A stretch of DNA of 64,000 nt from Tropicibacter alexandrii (lineage in GTDB: Bacteria > Pseudomonadota > Alphaproteobacteria > Rhodobacterales > Rhodobacteraceae), in assembly GCF_003667315.2 (NCBI RefSeq), contig NZ_RCTZ02000016.1, forward strand, positions 42,631-106,630, in the 5' to 3' direction. The notes under the pieces are model-generated. The model saw nothing but the letters and a program-made list of their open reading frames with translations, ran no database searches and was not told the origin of the DNA. Within the stretch, counting starts at the first letter, position 1. Each line of letters opens with the position of its first letter. Both the position numbers and the translations under genes were made by a program. Below, in pieces: positions 53,331 to 62,994 of this stretch.

Positions 53331-55016
53331 CTAGGCGACCTCCGGGCGGTAGCGGTGGCGGGCCCGCGTGCCGCGCAGCTTGGGGTCGGGCAGGGGAACC
53401 GAGGACAAGAGCGCCTTGGTATAGGGGTGTTGCGGGTCCGTGATGATTTGTTCGGTCTCGCCGATCTCGACGATGCGGCCCTGATACATCACCGCCACGC
53501 GGTCGCAGAAATAGCGGATCACCGCCATGTCGTGGCTGATGAAGATGAAGGACAAGCCGCGCTCGGCTTGCAATTTCAGCAGCAGGTCAAGGACTTGGGT
53601 CCGGATCGACACATCGAGCGCCGAGGTCGGCTCATCCGCGATGACCAGCTTGGGTTCCAAGGCAATCGCGCGGGCGACGACGATGCGCTGCCGTTGCCCG
53701 CCGGAGAACGCGTGCGGGTAGCGTTCCATCATCGCGGGGTCGAGGCCGACCTCGCGCAGCAGGTGGGCCACGCGATCCTCCAGTTCCTGCCCCTTGGCGA
53801 TGCCGTTGACGACCAAAGGTTCGGCGATGATCTGTTGCACGGTCATGCGCGGGTTGAGCGAGGCGAACGGGTCCTGAAAGATCATCCGCACCTCGCGCCG
53901 CGTGTCGCGCAGGACCTCCGGCCCGGCCTTGACCAGATCGCGCCCGCGATAGTCGATCAACCCGGCGTTGGGGTCATAGACACGGGCGATGCAGCGCCCG
54001 ACGGTGGTCTTGCCCGATCCGCTTTCGCCGACGATCCCCAAGGCTTCGCCCTGTTTGAGGGTAAAGCTGACGCCATCCACGGCCTTGGTCACGTCGGTGA
54101 CGCGCTGAAAGAACCCTTCGCGCTTTTCGAAATGCAGGTGCAGGTCGTCGACCGTCAGGATGGGGCCCGCATCCGCCGGGGGGCGAACCTTGGCGGCGGC
54201 GGGTTCCTCAAGCCGTTTGACCGCGCCCAGCAGTTTTTGCGTGTAAGGATGGCGGGGAGTGTCGAAGATCTGGTGCACGTCGCCCTGTTCGACCACGTGG
54301 CCCTTTTCCATCACCACGACCTCGTCGGCGATTTCGGCCACGACGCCCATGTCATGCGTGATGAACATGATCGCGGTGCCAAGGTCGCGTTGCAGGTTGC
54401 GCATCAGGTCGAGGATTTCGGCCTGCGTGGTCACGTCCAGCGCGGTGGTCGGCTCGTCCGCGATCAGCACGTCGGGGCGGCACGAAAGGGCCATGGCGAT
54501 CATGGCGCGCTGGCGCATGCCGCCCGAGAACTCGAACGGATAGCGGTCCAGCGCCTTATCTGGCGTCGGGATTTCGACTTGCGCCAGCAGGTCGCGCGCC
54601 ATCTCACGGGCCTCCTTCTTGGACACGTCGCGGTGCAGGCGGATCGCCTCGATGATCTGGCTGCCGATGGTGTGGACCGGAGACAGGCTGCTCATCGGTT
54701 CCTGAAAGATCATGCCAATGCGCCCACCGCGAATGGCGCGGATTTCCTTGCCCCTCGGGTCAAGCTCGGTCAGGCAGACGGTGTCGCCATCCTTGGGCGT
54801 GAACTCGATCCGGCCGCCATTGATGACACCGGGGCGCGGGACCATGTTCAGGATCGTGCGCGCGGTGACGGATTTGCCAGAGCCGCTTTCGCCCACGATG
54901 CAAGTGGTCTTGCCCCGGTGCAGGTCAAAGCTGATGCCGTGCAGCACATCGACGACGCCCTGCCGCAGGGAAAAGCCGACATTGAGGTCTTGGACAGAGA
55001 TGATGGGGGGGGTCAT
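53331..55016 (-). CDS. fused dual-domain ABC transporter ATPase (peptide/nickel/oligosaccharide-acid type)
   Basis: Product of 561 residues containing two complete ABC domains, like DppD and DppF joined. Walker A GESGSGKS (near 40) and GESGSGKT (near 330) and signatures [12 protein letters not shown] (near 160) and [12 protein letters not shown] (near 435) are intact, with oligopeptide-type C-terminal extensions after each domain. It powers the importer with the permeases at 55026 and 56197 and the binding protein at 57270. Confidence 0.95.
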   Translation of the reverse strand: MTPPIISVQDLNVGFSLRQGVVDVLHGISFDLHRGKTTCIVGESGSGKSVTARTILNMVPRPGVINGGRIEFTPKDGDTVCLTELDPRGKEIRAIRGGRIGMIFQEPMSSLSPVHTIGSQIIEAIRLHRDVSKKEAREMARDLLAQVEIPTPDKALDRYPFEFSGGMRQRAMIAMALSCRPDVLIADEPTTALDVTTQAEILDLMRNLQRDLGTAIMFITHDMGVVAEIADEVVVMEKGHVVEQGDVHQIFDTPRHPYTQKLLGAVKRLEEPAAAKVRPPADAGPILTVDDLHLHFEKREGFFQRVTDVTKAVDGVSFTLKQGEALGIVGESGSGKTTVGRCIARVYDPNAGLIDYRGRDLVKAGPEVLRDTRREVRMIFQDPFASLNPRMTVQQIIAEPLVVNGIAKGQELEDRVAHLLREVGLDPAMMERYPHAFSGGQRQRIVVARAIALEPKLVIADEPTSALDVSIRTQVLDLLLKLQAERGLSFIFISHDMAVIRYFCDRVAVMYQGRIVEIGETEQIITDPQHPYTKALLSSVPLPDPKLRGTRARHRYRPEVA

Positions 55017-55025
55017 GGCATGTCC

Positions 55026-56204
55026 TCAATGGCTGTAGGGATCGGCGGCATCGCGCATGCCATCGCCGAGGAAGTTGAAGGCCAGCACCGCGATCACGAC
55101 GAAGCCACCGGGGATGAACAGCCAAGGCGCTTGGGAGATCGACAGGATGTTCTGCGCCTCCTTCAGCAGCACGCCCCACGAGATCGCCGGCGGTTGCAGG
55201 CCGAGGCCAAGGAAGGACAGGCCGGTTTCCGCGAGGATCATCAGCGGGATCGCCAGCGTCAGCGAGGCGATGATGTGCGAGGTCAGCGAGGGCAGCATGT
55301 GGCGAAAGATGATCCGCCGCTCGCTGGCCCCATCGAGCCGCGCGGCAATGACGAAATCGTCGTTCTTCATCGCCAGAAAGCGGCCCCGTACGACGCGCCC
55401 GAGCTCTGTCCAGCCAACCAGACTGACGATCAGGGTGATGACGAAATATTGCTGGTAGATCGGCCATGAGGGCGGCAAGGCGGCGGCCAGCGCCAGCCAG
55501 ATCGGGATGGTGGGCAGGGAGAGGACGAACTCGATCAGCCGCTGGATCACCGCGTCGATGCGCCCGCCGTAATAGCCGGAAATCCCGCCCAGCGTGATGC
55601 CAAGGACCAGCGAGATCGCGACGCCCACCAGACCGATGCTCATGGAAATGCGGGTGCCGTACATGACCCGGCTGAACATGTCGCGGCCAAGCCGGTCTGC
55701 CCCGAACAGAAAGAACTTGTCACGCGGGTTCACGGTGGCGAACAGGTGAATGTCGGTCTCCCACAGGCCCCAGAACTTGTACTCGGCCCCGCGTCCGAAC
55801 AGGCGCAGGTAGATCTTTTCGCCCGAGGGGGTGTAGCTGATGGCCAGCGTGTCCGGGTCGCGCTGCCGGTCCATTTCGTAGACATAGGGGCGGAGGCGCA
55901 GGCCATCCTCGGTCCGGTCGACGAAATGGATCATCTGTGGCGGGTGGAAGACCGCGCGGCGGTTCTGCTTGGTCGGGTCGTCGGGGGCGACGAACTCGGC
56001 AAAGATCGAGAGCAGGTACAAAAGGCCGATGATCCACAGGCCCAACTGCGCCAGTTTGTGCTTGCGAAAGGCCCACCATGTCAGCTGCCATTGGCTGGCC
56101 ACGGCCAGCTTGTCGGGCTGGGCATCGACCGGCAGGTGGCTGTCGGCGGGCAGGGCGTTGGTTTCAGGCGTCTCGCCAGAGGTCGTCTCGGCGGGATTAG
56201 TCAT
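55026..56204 (-). CDS. ABC transporter permease (DppC/OppC type)
   Basis: Product of 392 residues from an ATG inside the last codons of the upstream permease gene (overlap of eight bases). A first helix (about 55-75) is followed by a large periplasmic loop that is longer than in plain DppC, then five helices. The EAA-type loop lies around AARLDGASERRIIFRHMLPS. The long loop is typical of the YejE/oligosaccharide-acid subgroup. Confidence 0.93.
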   Translation of the reverse strand: MTNPAETTSGETPETNALPADSHLPVDAQPDKLAVASQWQLTWWAFRKHKLAQLGLWIIGLLYLLSIFAEFVAPDDPTKQNRRAVFHPPQMIHFVDRTEDGLRLRPYVYEMDRQRDPDTLAISYTPSGEKIYLRLFGRGAEYKFWGLWETDIHLFATVNPRDKFFLFGADRLGRDMFSRVMYGTRISMSIGLVGVAISLVLGITLGGISGYYGGRIDAVIQRLIEFVLSLPTIPIWLALAAALPPSWPIYQQYFVITLIVSLVGWTELGRVVRGRFLAMKNDDFVIAARLDGASERRIIFRHMLPSLTSHIIASLTLAIPLMILAETGLSFLGLGLQPPAISWGVLLKEAQNILSISQAPWLFIPGGFVVIAVLAFNFLGDGMRDAADPYSH

Positions 56205-57183
56205 AGCGGACCCTCGGATCGAGCAGGACAAGAAGGATGTCGGAAATCAGCATCCCGATCACGGTGAGCGAGGACAGCAGCAGGACGAATGCGCCTGCCA
56301 GATACATGTCTTGCGACAGCAGGGCTTGCAGCATCAGCGGCCCGGCGGTGGGCAGGCTGAGCACGATGGCGGTGACGACCGCGCCCGAAACGAGGTTGGG
56401 CAGGACCCAGCCGATGGTGGAGATGAACGGGTTCAGCGCCACGCGGACCGGGTATTTCATCAGCAAAGCGAATTCGGACAGGCCCTTGGCGCGGGCGGTG
56501 TCCACATAGGGTTTGTGCAACTCGTCCAGCAGGTTGGCGCGCATGACGCGGATCAGGCTGGCGGTGGCCCCGGTGCCCAGCACGACGACCGGCAACCAGA
56601 GGTGCTTCATCAGGTCGACAAACTTGGCCCAGCTCCACGGCGCGTTCTGATATTCAGAGGAAAACAGCCCGCCCACATCCGCGCCGAAATGCACGACGCC
56701 GATATACATCAGGACGAGGGCCAGCAGGAAGTTGGGGGTGGCAAGGCCGATAAAGCCCAGCGTGGTCACGACGTAATCGCCGATGGAATATTTACGGACG
56801 GCGGAAAAGATGCCGATCGGCAGGGCGACGGCCCATGTGAACAGCAGGGTAGAAAAGGACAGCATCATGGTCAGGCCCATGCGTTCCCAGACAAGGTCGG
56901 ACACGGGCTGCCGCCATTCGAAGGACATGCCGAAATCGCCTTGGACGAGGTTCGACACCCATTTGAAGTATTGCACATAGAGCGGCTGATCGAGCCCGAA
57001 GCGCGCGCGCAGATTGTCGACGGAGGCTTGGTCGAGCACCTCGTTCGATTCACCGAGCTTGGCGATATAGGTGGTCAGGTAGTCGCCGGGCGGGGCCTGG
57101 ATCAGCAGGAAGGCGACGACGGAGACGGCAAAGAGAAACGGGACCATCCAGAGGATGCGTTTCAGGATATAGCGCCAGATCAT
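56197..57183 (-). CDS. ABC transporter permease (DppB/OppB type)
   Basis: Product of 328 residues from the ATG at 57183 (MIWRYILKRILWMVPFLF), preceded by AAGGACCCCC. Six helices with DTARAKGLSEFALLMKYPVR as the EAA-type coupling loop. It pairs with the DppC-type permease encoded next. It is separated from the binding-protein gene by 86 bases containing a perfect 28-bp palindrome. Confidence 0.94.
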   Translation of the reverse strand: MIWRYILKRILWMVPFLFAVSVVAFLLIQAPPGDYLTTYIAKLGESNEVLDQASVDNLRARFGLDQPLYVQYFKWVSNLVQGDFGMSFEWRQPVSDLVWERMGLTMMLSFSTLLFTWAVALPIGIFSAVRKYSIGDYVVTTLGFIGLATPNFLLALVLMYIGVVHFGADVGGLFSSEYQNAPWSWAKFVDLMKHLWLPVVVLGTGATASLIRVMRANLLDELHKPYVDTARAKGLSEFALLMKYPVRVALNPFISTIGWVLPNLVSGAVVTAIVLSLPTAGPLMLQALLSQDMYLAGAFVLLLSSLTVIGMLISDILLVLLDPRVRYD

Positions 57184-57234
57184 GAGGGGGTCCTTGTCGG
57201 GTCTTGCGCCCCGTTCAGGGCCGCAGTTCCGGAA

Positions 57235-57262
57235 AGTAGGATGGGTGATCACCCATCCTACT
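57235..57262. repeat. perfect 28-bp palindrome between binding-protein and permease genes
   Basis: AGTAGGATGGGTGA followed directly by its exact reverse complement. It lies eight bases after the binding-protein stop, in a transporter operon. In the transcript it would form a 14-bp hairpin, limited only by loop strain. Likely role: protect the upstream mRNA or partly end transcription so more binding protein than permease is made. Confidence 0.9.
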
Positions 57263-57269
57263 CAGTGGT

Positions 57270-59186
57270 TCACTCTGCGTAGTAGTAGGTCTGCGGCAGG
57301 GTGGGGCCGGGATCGGGATACATCCACGAGGCGGGGATGGCCTCCGGCACGTTGCGCAGCTTGGCGTTCACCACACCGACGAGGTTCGGGGCCAGCGAGA
57401 TGCCGATGACTTCCAGTTCCTCGGCCGCGATGGTATGGATCTGGCGGAAGATATCCAGCGCCTTGCCTTGATCGGCCTCGGCCTTGTAGGCGTCGTACAG
57501 CGCCAGCCGTTTCTTCATCGCCTCGGTCGGCTCCTCGCCCTCCGAGCCACCGGACAGGTACCAGCGCGTCCACGGAATAGCGAACCACGAGGCCTGGGGA
57601 TGTACCGCCAGCACGTCGCGCGGGGACAGCGTCGGGTCCAGCCCGCCGGGCGCGCCCCAGACCATGAAGTCATGCTCGTTCGCCTCGCCGCGCGAGTAGT
57701 AGATCGAGCGTTCGACGGAGCTTGCGTTCAGCTCGACCCCGATCTCTTCCCACTGCTCCTTGATGATTTCGAGGCTGTCGCCCCAATCCGGCTGTTCGAT
57801 GCCCGTGTAGTTCACGTTGAAGGTGAACCGGCGGCCATCGGGCAGCAGGCGATAGCCATCGCCGTCGCGCTCGGTCAGGCCCGCCTGATCCAGCAACTCG
57901 TTGGCGCGGTCGGGATCGTATTCGGTCAACTGGCGGCCCAGCTTTTCGTTATATAGCACATGATCCGGGCGCGGGCCGATCTGCCACGGCTCGCCCTGAC
58001 CGGCGTAGACGATGTCGATGATCTCTTCGCGGTCGATGCCCAACGACAGCGCCGCGCGCACATCGCGGTTGCGGATCACGTCGCGCATGACCGGATCCTT
58101 GTGGGTCATGTTGAAATGGATCGCCATCGAGTTGGAGTTCGAGTTGATCATGTTCAGGATCTTGTAGCCGCCCTTTTCCATGTTCTCGGCCAGCACGGGC
58201 TTGTTCGAGATGTTGGAAATCTTGCGGCGCTGCATGTCGATATTGCCGGCGACGGCCTCCAGCAGCAGGGCTTGGTTGTCCTGCGCGACGCCCATTTGCA
58301 GCTTGTCGATATAGGGCAGTTGGTTGCCCTCGGTGTCGACCTGCCAGAAATAGGGGTTGCGCTCCATCACCACTTGGGTGGACCCGGCGGAATAGCCCTC
58401 GCCCGTGACCAGCCACGGGTCGAGCGTCGGGCGCTCGGGGTTGGACCAGCGGTTGGGGGCCTCGACCTCGCCGCAGTTCAAGCGGTAGAGCGCGGGCCAA
58501 TCCTCGACCGCCTCGGTTTCGTCCACCATCTTCTGGACGTCGGGGTTATATTTCGGGTGGAATTGCTGGCAGTAATGCTTTGCCCACAGGACGGGTTCCT
58601 GCGCCAAGGGCGTTGCCAGTTCCGTCAGGAAGGTGCCATAGGGCGCGGCAAAGATCAGCTTGACCGTGTGGTCGTCGACCTTCTCGGCGCGCATCGCCTC
58701 GCCTGCCACGACGAACCGCGCGGGCGGATTGGGGTAGAATTCCTTGTTGTGCAACAGGTCATCGACGAAGAAGACGATGTCATCGGCGGTAAAGGGCGTG
58801 CCGTCCGACCATTTCATCCCCTCGCGCAGGTGAAAGGTGAACTCGGTGCCCTCGTCGTTGACCTCCCAGCTTTCGGCGACATTGGGAACCACCTCGGAGA
58901 AATCCGGCTTCCACCGGGTCAGGCCCTGCGGGCTGACCACGCGCAGGATCGAGTTGTGGTCGTTCGAGCCGCCCAGCATCCGGCGCAGCGTGCCGCCATA
59001 GGTGCCGATGGACTCCAGCGGCGCGATGACCTCGGGCTTGGCGGGCAGGCGGTCGTCCACGGGGGGCAGGTCGCCCGCCTCGACGGCTGCGTCCAGCATG
59101 GGTGCCTGTTCATAGGCGAATGCCGCAAGGGGTGTCATGAGCGCCAAGGCGGCGGCCGTCCCCAGAATGCGTCTTGCAAATGACAT
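57270..59186 (-). CDS. ABC transporter substrate-binding protein (family 5, peptide/sugar-acid type)
   Basis: Product of 638 residues from the ATG at 59186, preceded by GGGAGG. Signal peptide MSFARRILGTAAALALMT..AFA with cleavage before YEQ. The mature protein has the SBP_bac_5 layout (NVAESWEVNDEGTEFTFHLREGMKWSDG-PFTADDI). At over 600 residues it resembles binding proteins for larger or acidic solutes. The neighbours suggest uronates, aldarates or short galacturonides as substrates. It is divergent from the SMP-30 gene. Confidence 0.93.
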   Translation of the reverse strand: MSFARRILGTAAALALMTPLAAFAYEQAPMLDAAVEAGDLPPVDDRLPAKPEVIAPLESIGTYGGTLRRMLGGSNDHNSILRVVSPQGLTRWKPDFSEVVPNVAESWEVNDEGTEFTFHLREGMKWSDGTPFTADDIVFFVDDLLHNKEFYPNPPARFVVAGEAMRAEKVDDHTVKLIFAAPYGTFLTELATPLAQEPVLWAKHYCQQFHPKYNPDVQKMVDETEAVEDWPALYRLNCGEVEAPNRWSNPERPTLDPWLVTGEGYSAGSTQVVMERNPYFWQVDTEGNQLPYIDKLQMGVAQDNQALLLEAVAGNIDMQRRKISNISNKPVLAENMEKGGYKILNMINSNSNSMAIHFNMTHKDPVMRDVIRNRDVRAALSLGIDREEIIDIVYAGQGEPWQIGPRPDHVLYNEKLGRQLTEYDPDRANELLDQAGLTERDGDGYRLLPDGRRFTFNVNYTGIEQPDWGDSLEIIKEQWEEIGVELNASSVERSIYYSRGEANEHDFMVWGAPGGLDPTLSPRDVLAVHPQASWFAIPWTRWYLSGGSEGEEPTEAMKKRLALYDAYKAEADQGKALDIFRQIHTIAAEELEVIGISLAPNLVGVVNAKLRNVPEAIPASWMYPDPGPTLPQTYYYAE

Positions 59187-59250
59187 TGGTGTTTTCCTCC
59201 CTTTCCGGGCCATTTCGACCCGTGGCCGAATTGGTGACATTTCATTTGCC

Positions 59251-59298
59251 AAGTTGTCAAATGTTTAATACGACATGTCCGACAAGTTATAAGACAAG
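59251..59298. promoter_or_regulatory. divergent promoter with three GntR-type elements
   Basis: Between the binding-protein (minus) and SMP-30 (plus) genes lie AAGTTGTCAAATG (59251-59263), ACATGTCCGACAAGT (59273-59287) and ATAAGACAAG (59289-59298). The second is close to the palindrome at 48536-48550 and the third is the exact complement of 48441-48450. These shared elements point to common control by the GntR regulator encoded at 47704-48429. Confidence 0.6.
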
Positions 59299-59320
59299 AC
59301 GTGAGTCTGAGGGGCCTGAC

Positions 59321-60193
59321 ATGACCGCTATCACCGTGGAAAGCGTGGTAAACCTGCCGTCCGGCGTGGGCGAGGGGGCCGTCTGGGACGACGTTGCGCA
59401 GGTTTTGTGGTGGGTCGATATCCCGGCGGGACTTATCCACAGATTCGACCCTGCCACGGGGACGAATCAGGGCAAGAGCTTTGGTGAACCTGTCGGATGT
59501 CTGGCCCTGAGGGAGAGCGGCGGGATGATCGTCGCGGCGAAATCGGGGTTCTACATCTACGACTGGCAGACCGAGACGCGCGAGGCGCTGAGCGATCCGG
59601 AACACGGACTGCCCGAAAACCGCTTCAACGACGGGACGACCGACGCGCAGGGGCGGTTTTGGGCCGGAACGATGAAGGATGGCGGCGACCCCGAGCCGCT
59701 CGGCGCATTCTACCGGATGGATACGGATTTCGGCGTGACGAAATGGCGGGATCGGGTCTTTACCACCAACGGGCTGGCGTTTTCGCCGGACGGCAAGACG
59801 ATGTATTTCTCGGACAGCAATCCGGGCGTGCGCACGATCTGGGCCGCCAATTATGACGGGGATACCGGCACGCCGCATGATGTCCGGGTGTTCTTTGATA
59901 CGCGGGCGGTCAAAGGCCGCCCCGATGGTGGCACCGTCGATTCGGACGGGTGTTACTGGCAGGCGGGGGTGTCGGGCGGACAATTGTACCGGATCACGCC
60001 GGCTGGTGCGGTCGATATGGTCATCGACGTGCCCGTCGAAAAGCCGACCAAGCCGATGTTCGGCGGGCCGGATTTCAAGACGCTGTACGTAACCTCCATC
60101 GGCGCGGGGCAGAGCGAGCCGGGCGCAGGAAACCTGTTCGCCATCACCGGGCATGGCTGTCAGGGTGTGGCTCAGACACGGTTCAAGGGGTAG
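59321..60193 (+). CDS. SMP-30/gluconolactonase-family lactonase
   Basis: Product of 290 residues starting MTAITVESVVNLPSGVGEGAVWDD. The six-blade SMP-30 pattern is clear: GEGAVWDD, WWVDIP, NRFNDGTTDAQGRFWAGTM (metal ligands) and FSPDGKTMYFSDS. It likely opens the aldarolactone made by uronate dehydrogenase to the free aldarate. It is the first gene of the plus-strand operon, five bases from the next. Confidence 0.92.
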   Translation: MTAITVESVVNLPSGVGEGAVWDDVAQVLWWVDIPAGLIHRFDPATGTNQGKSFGEPVGCLALRESGGMIVAAKSGFYIYDWQTETREALSDPEHGLPENRFNDGTTDAQGRFWAGTMKDGGDPEPLGAFYRMDTDFGVTKWRDRVFTTNGLAFSPDGKTMYFSDSNPGVRTIWAANYDGDTGTPHDVRVFFDTRAVKGRPDGGTVDSDGCYWQAGVSGGQLYRITPAGAVDMVIDVPVEKPTKPMFGGPDFKTLYVTSIGAGQSEPGAGNLFAITGHGCQGVAQTRFKG

Positions 60194-60197
60194 GGCG

Positions 60198-61373
60198 ATG
60201 AAGATCACCGGATTGCGCAGCTTCATGACCTGCGACCGCGACCGCCCGCGCGTGCTGGTCGCCATCGACACCGATGAGGGCATCACCGGCTGGGGCGAGT
60301 GCTATAATCACGGGCCGGACAAAGCCTTGATCCCGCTGCTGGATTACCTCTTCCTCCAGATCGTGGGCGAGGACCCGCGCCGGATCGAGCGCATCATGCT
60401 GAAGCTCTTGCAACAGGCGCGCTTTCCGCCCGGCGCGCTGGGTCTGGCGGCGCATAGCGCCATCGACCACGCGCTGTGGGACATCTCGGCCAAGGCGTTG
60501 GGCGTGCCGGTCTACCAATTGCTCGGCGGCGCGGTGCGCGACCGGGTGCGGGTCTATCTGGGCGTCTACAGCGCCCCCGATCCGCTGGAGGTGCGCGATT
60601 TCTGCGCCGCCCAGCAGGAGCTTTATGGCCTGACCGCCTTCAAGATGTCGCCCTACCGGATCGACCCGAACAGCGCGCCGTGGGGCAAGGTCCTGACCGC
60701 CACCGCTGATTGGGTCGCGGTGCTGCACGCCGCCTGCCCGGATTATGAATTTGCCTATGACGCCCATGCCAAGCTGTATGAGCCATGGCAGGCGGTGCAA
60801 TTGGGGCAGGTGCTGGGCCAGTTCCATCCGCTGTTCTACGAGGAGCCGATGCGGCCCGAGAATATCGACGCGTGGGGCGCGCTGAAGGCGCAGCTGACCG
60901 TGCCGCTTGCGACCGGCGAGAGCCTGTATAACCGCTGGGAATTCCTGCGGCTTTTGCAGGCGAAGGGCGCGGATATCGTCCAGCCCGACATCTGCGCCGT
61001 GGGCGGCATCACCGAGATGCGGCGGATCGCGGCGCTGGCCGATGCATTTTACGTCAATGTCGCGCCGCACAACCCGATGGGGCCGCTGGCGACGGCGGTG
61101 AACCTGCATTTCTGCGCGGCGCTGACCAACTTCAAGATCCTCGAATACCGCCTGCCCAAGGGGGCGAGTTACCATTCCGACGGCATGGGCGGCTCGGACA
61201 GCGCGGATTACGTGGTCGACCCGTATCTGCCAAAGGACGGCTATCTGGACCTGCGCCCCGACCGCCCCGGCTGGGGCGTCGAGATCGACGAGGCGTATCT
61301 GAAAACCGACCGCTACGTGCATTGGGAACGCAAACTGCCTGTGCGGCCCGATGGCTCGACAGGGTATGTGTGA
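60198..61373 (+). CDS. enolase-superfamily sugar-acid dehydratase (galactonate dehydratase-like)
   Basis: Product of 391 residues from the ATG at 60198. The barrel has AFKMSPYRI, YDAHAKL, FYEEPMRPEN and GES metal sites, and VAPHNPMGPLA near the C-terminus, all like DgoD-type (aldonate) dehydratases. It lacks the KxK and later features seen in known galactarolactone cycloisomerases, so that role is less likely but possible. Its stop overlaps the next ATG by one base. The substrate is unknown; an aldonate or aldarolactone of the same pathway is inferred. Confidence 0.88.
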   Translation: MKITGLRSFMTCDRDRPRVLVAIDTDEGITGWGECYNHGPDKALIPLLDYLFLQIVGEDPRRIERIMLKLLQQARFPPGALGLAAHSAIDHALWDISAKALGVPVYQLLGGAVRDRVRVYLGVYSAPDPLEVRDFCAAQQELYGLTAFKMSPYRIDPNSAPWGKVLTATADWVAVLHAACPDYEFAYDAHAKLYEPWQAVQLGQVLGQFHPLFYEEPMRPENIDAWGALKAQLTVPLATGESLYNRWEFLRLLQAKGADIVQPDICAVGGITEMRRIAALADAFYVNVAPHNPMGPLATAVNLHFCAALTNFKILEYRLPKGASYHSDGMGGSDSADYVVDPYLPKDGYLDLRPDRPGWGVEIDEAYLKTDRYVHWERKLPVRPDGSTGYV

Positions 61374-62191
61374 TGCTGACGCGTGAGACCTTGCGCGGGT
61401 TGCTGCGCCAGCCTGCCTCCGCCCAGGCGGATATCCCGCAGATATTCCTGCTGCCCGAGGGCGAGGGGCCGTTCCCGGCGGTGCTCTATTGCCACGCGCA
61501 TGGCGGCAACTACCCGCTGGGCAAGTCGGAACTGACCGAAGGCTCCGGCTGGACCGATGGCAAGCCCTATGCGCCCGACCTGCTGGCGGCGGGCTTTGCG
61601 GTGCTGTGCCTCGACATGGCCTGTTTCGAGGAGCGCCAGAACGAGGGGCCGGAAAGTGCTGCCAGCAAGGCTGCGCTGTGGCGGGGGCAGACCCTTTTTG
61701 GGGCGATGTTGAAGGACCTGCAAAGTGGCTTGGACCGGCTATGCGCCGATCCAAGGATCGACAGCGCGCGGATCTATACGCTGGGCGGATCGATGGGCGG
61801 CGCGCATGCCCTGTGGCTGGCGGCGCTGGACGAACGCGTCGCCGGGTCGGCCCACCTGTTCTTTTTCTCCGATATAGGCCCGCTGATCGACGCCGATATG
61901 CACGACCCGCACGGGCATTATCTGACGGTGCCGGGTCTGCTGGAGCATGGCGATGTGGGCGACGTCGCCGCGCTGATCGCCCCGCGCCCGCAATTCGTGG
62001 GCACCGGGGGCGAGGATCGCTTCACCCCCGATTTCGCGCGCCTGCCCGCCACCGACCGCCTGACGCAGGCCTATGCAGGCAGCCCCTTGCAGGTCAAACA
62101 CATCCCCGACACGGGGCACAAAGAAACCCCAGATATGCGCCGCGCGGTGATGGATTTCCTCACCCGCGCAGCCGGAAAGGAGACCACATGA
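61373..62191 (+). CDS. alpha/beta hydrolase (dienelactone-hydrolase/acetyl-xylan-esterase-like)
   Basis: Product of 272 residues. Nucleophile elbow GGSMGG (Ser near residue 145), oxyanion region YCHAHGGNY near residue 38, Asp in GGEDRFTPD and His in DTGHKETPD complete a triad. Placed between an enolase-family enzyme and uronate dehydrogenase, it may hydrolyse a lactone or ester of a uronic or aldaric acid. It overlaps udh by four bases (ATGA). Confidence 0.85.
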   Translation: MLTRETLRGLLRQPASAQADIPQIFLLPEGEGPFPAVLYCHAHGGNYPLGKSELTEGSGWTDGKPYAPDLLAAGFAVLCLDMACFEERQNEGPESAASKAALWRGQTLFGAMLKDLQSGLDRLCADPRIDSARIYTLGGSMGGAHALWLAALDERVAGSAHLFFFSDIGPLIDADMHDPHGHYLTVPGLLEHGDVGDVAALIAPRPQFVGTGGEDRFTPDFARLPATDRLTQAYAGSPLQVKHIPDTGHKETPDMRRAVMDFLTRAAGKETT

Positions 62192-62982
62192 AACGATTGC
62201 TCATCACGGGTGCTGCGGGGGGGCTTGGCTCTGTCATGCGCGACAAGCTGGCCCATCTGGCTGACACGATCCGCCTGTCGGACATGTCCGACATGGGCGA
62301 GGCGAAATCCAACGAGGAAATCGTCACATGTGATCTGGGGGATGCGGCTGCGGTCGAGGACTTGGTCAAAGGGTGCGACGGCATCGTGCATTTCGGCGGC
62401 AAAAGCACCGAGGGCCCGTGGTCGGTCATCAACAACGCCAATATCCAAGGCGTCGTGAACCTGTACGAGGCGGCGCGCAAACATGGCATGCCGCGCATCG
62501 TCTTTGCCTCGTCGAACCACGCGATTGGCTTCTACCGGCAGGATCAGGTGATCGACAACACGGTCTATCCGCGCCCCGACGGGCTGTATGGCGTGTCCAA
62601 GGTCTTCGGCGAGGCGATGGCCAATGCCTATCACGACAAATTCGGGCAAGAGACCGCCATCGTGCGCATCGGGTCGTGTTTCCCCGAACCGCGCAACCAC
62701 CGGATGCTGTCCACATGGATGAGCTATGACGATTTCGCCCGGATGATCGAGCGCATCTTTGACGTGCCGAAGTTGGGTTGCCCGATCATCTACGGCGCCT
62801 CGGCCAATACCGCCACCTTCTGGGACAATTCCAAGGTCGCGTGGCTGGGCTGGCAGCCGCAGGACAACTCTGAATCCTACCGCGCGCAGGTCGATGCCAA
62901 CACGCCGAAACCCGCCCCCGACGCGCCCGACGTGCTGTGGCAGGGCGGTATGTTCTGCGCCGACACAATCCACGAAGAATAA
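62188..62982 (+). CDS. udh: uronate dehydrogenase (NAD-dependent)
   Basis: Product of 264 residues, matching known alphaproteobacterial Udh in length and sequence. NAD motif GAAGGLG (8-14), VFASSNHAIGFY (105-116), catalytic Tyr134 and Lys138 in LYGVSKVFGE, and RIGSCFPEP. It oxidises D-galacturonate and D-glucuronate to their aldarolactones, the first step of the oxidative pathway. The frame is open upstream inside the previous gene, but the start at 62188 (GGAGACCAC before it) is clear. Confidence 0.96.
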   Translation: MKRLLITGAAGGLGSVMRDKLAHLADTIRLSDMSDMGEAKSNEEIVTCDLGDAAAVEDLVKGCDGIVHFGGKSTEGPWSVINNANIQGVVNLYEAARKHGMPRIVFASSNHAIGFYRQDQVIDNTVYPRPDGLYGVSKVFGEAMANAYHDKFGQETAIVRIGSCFPEPRNHRMLSTWMSYDDFARMIERIFDVPKLGCPIIYGASANTATFWDNSKVAWLGWQPQDNSESYRAQVDANTPKPAPDAPDVLWQGGMFCADTIHEE

Positions 62983-62994
62983 GGACCACCCGAC

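Noticed and set aside
60198..61373. Calling this enzyme galactarolactone cycloisomerase from pathway context
   Set aside because: Its active-site segments (KMS, YDAH, VAPHNP) look like aldonate dehydratases rather than known cycloisomerases, so the specific name was withheld.
61489..62187. Upstream extension of the uronate dehydrogenase frame
   Set aside because: This part lies within the alpha/beta hydrolase gene in another frame; Udh homology begins exactly at the ATG at 62188.
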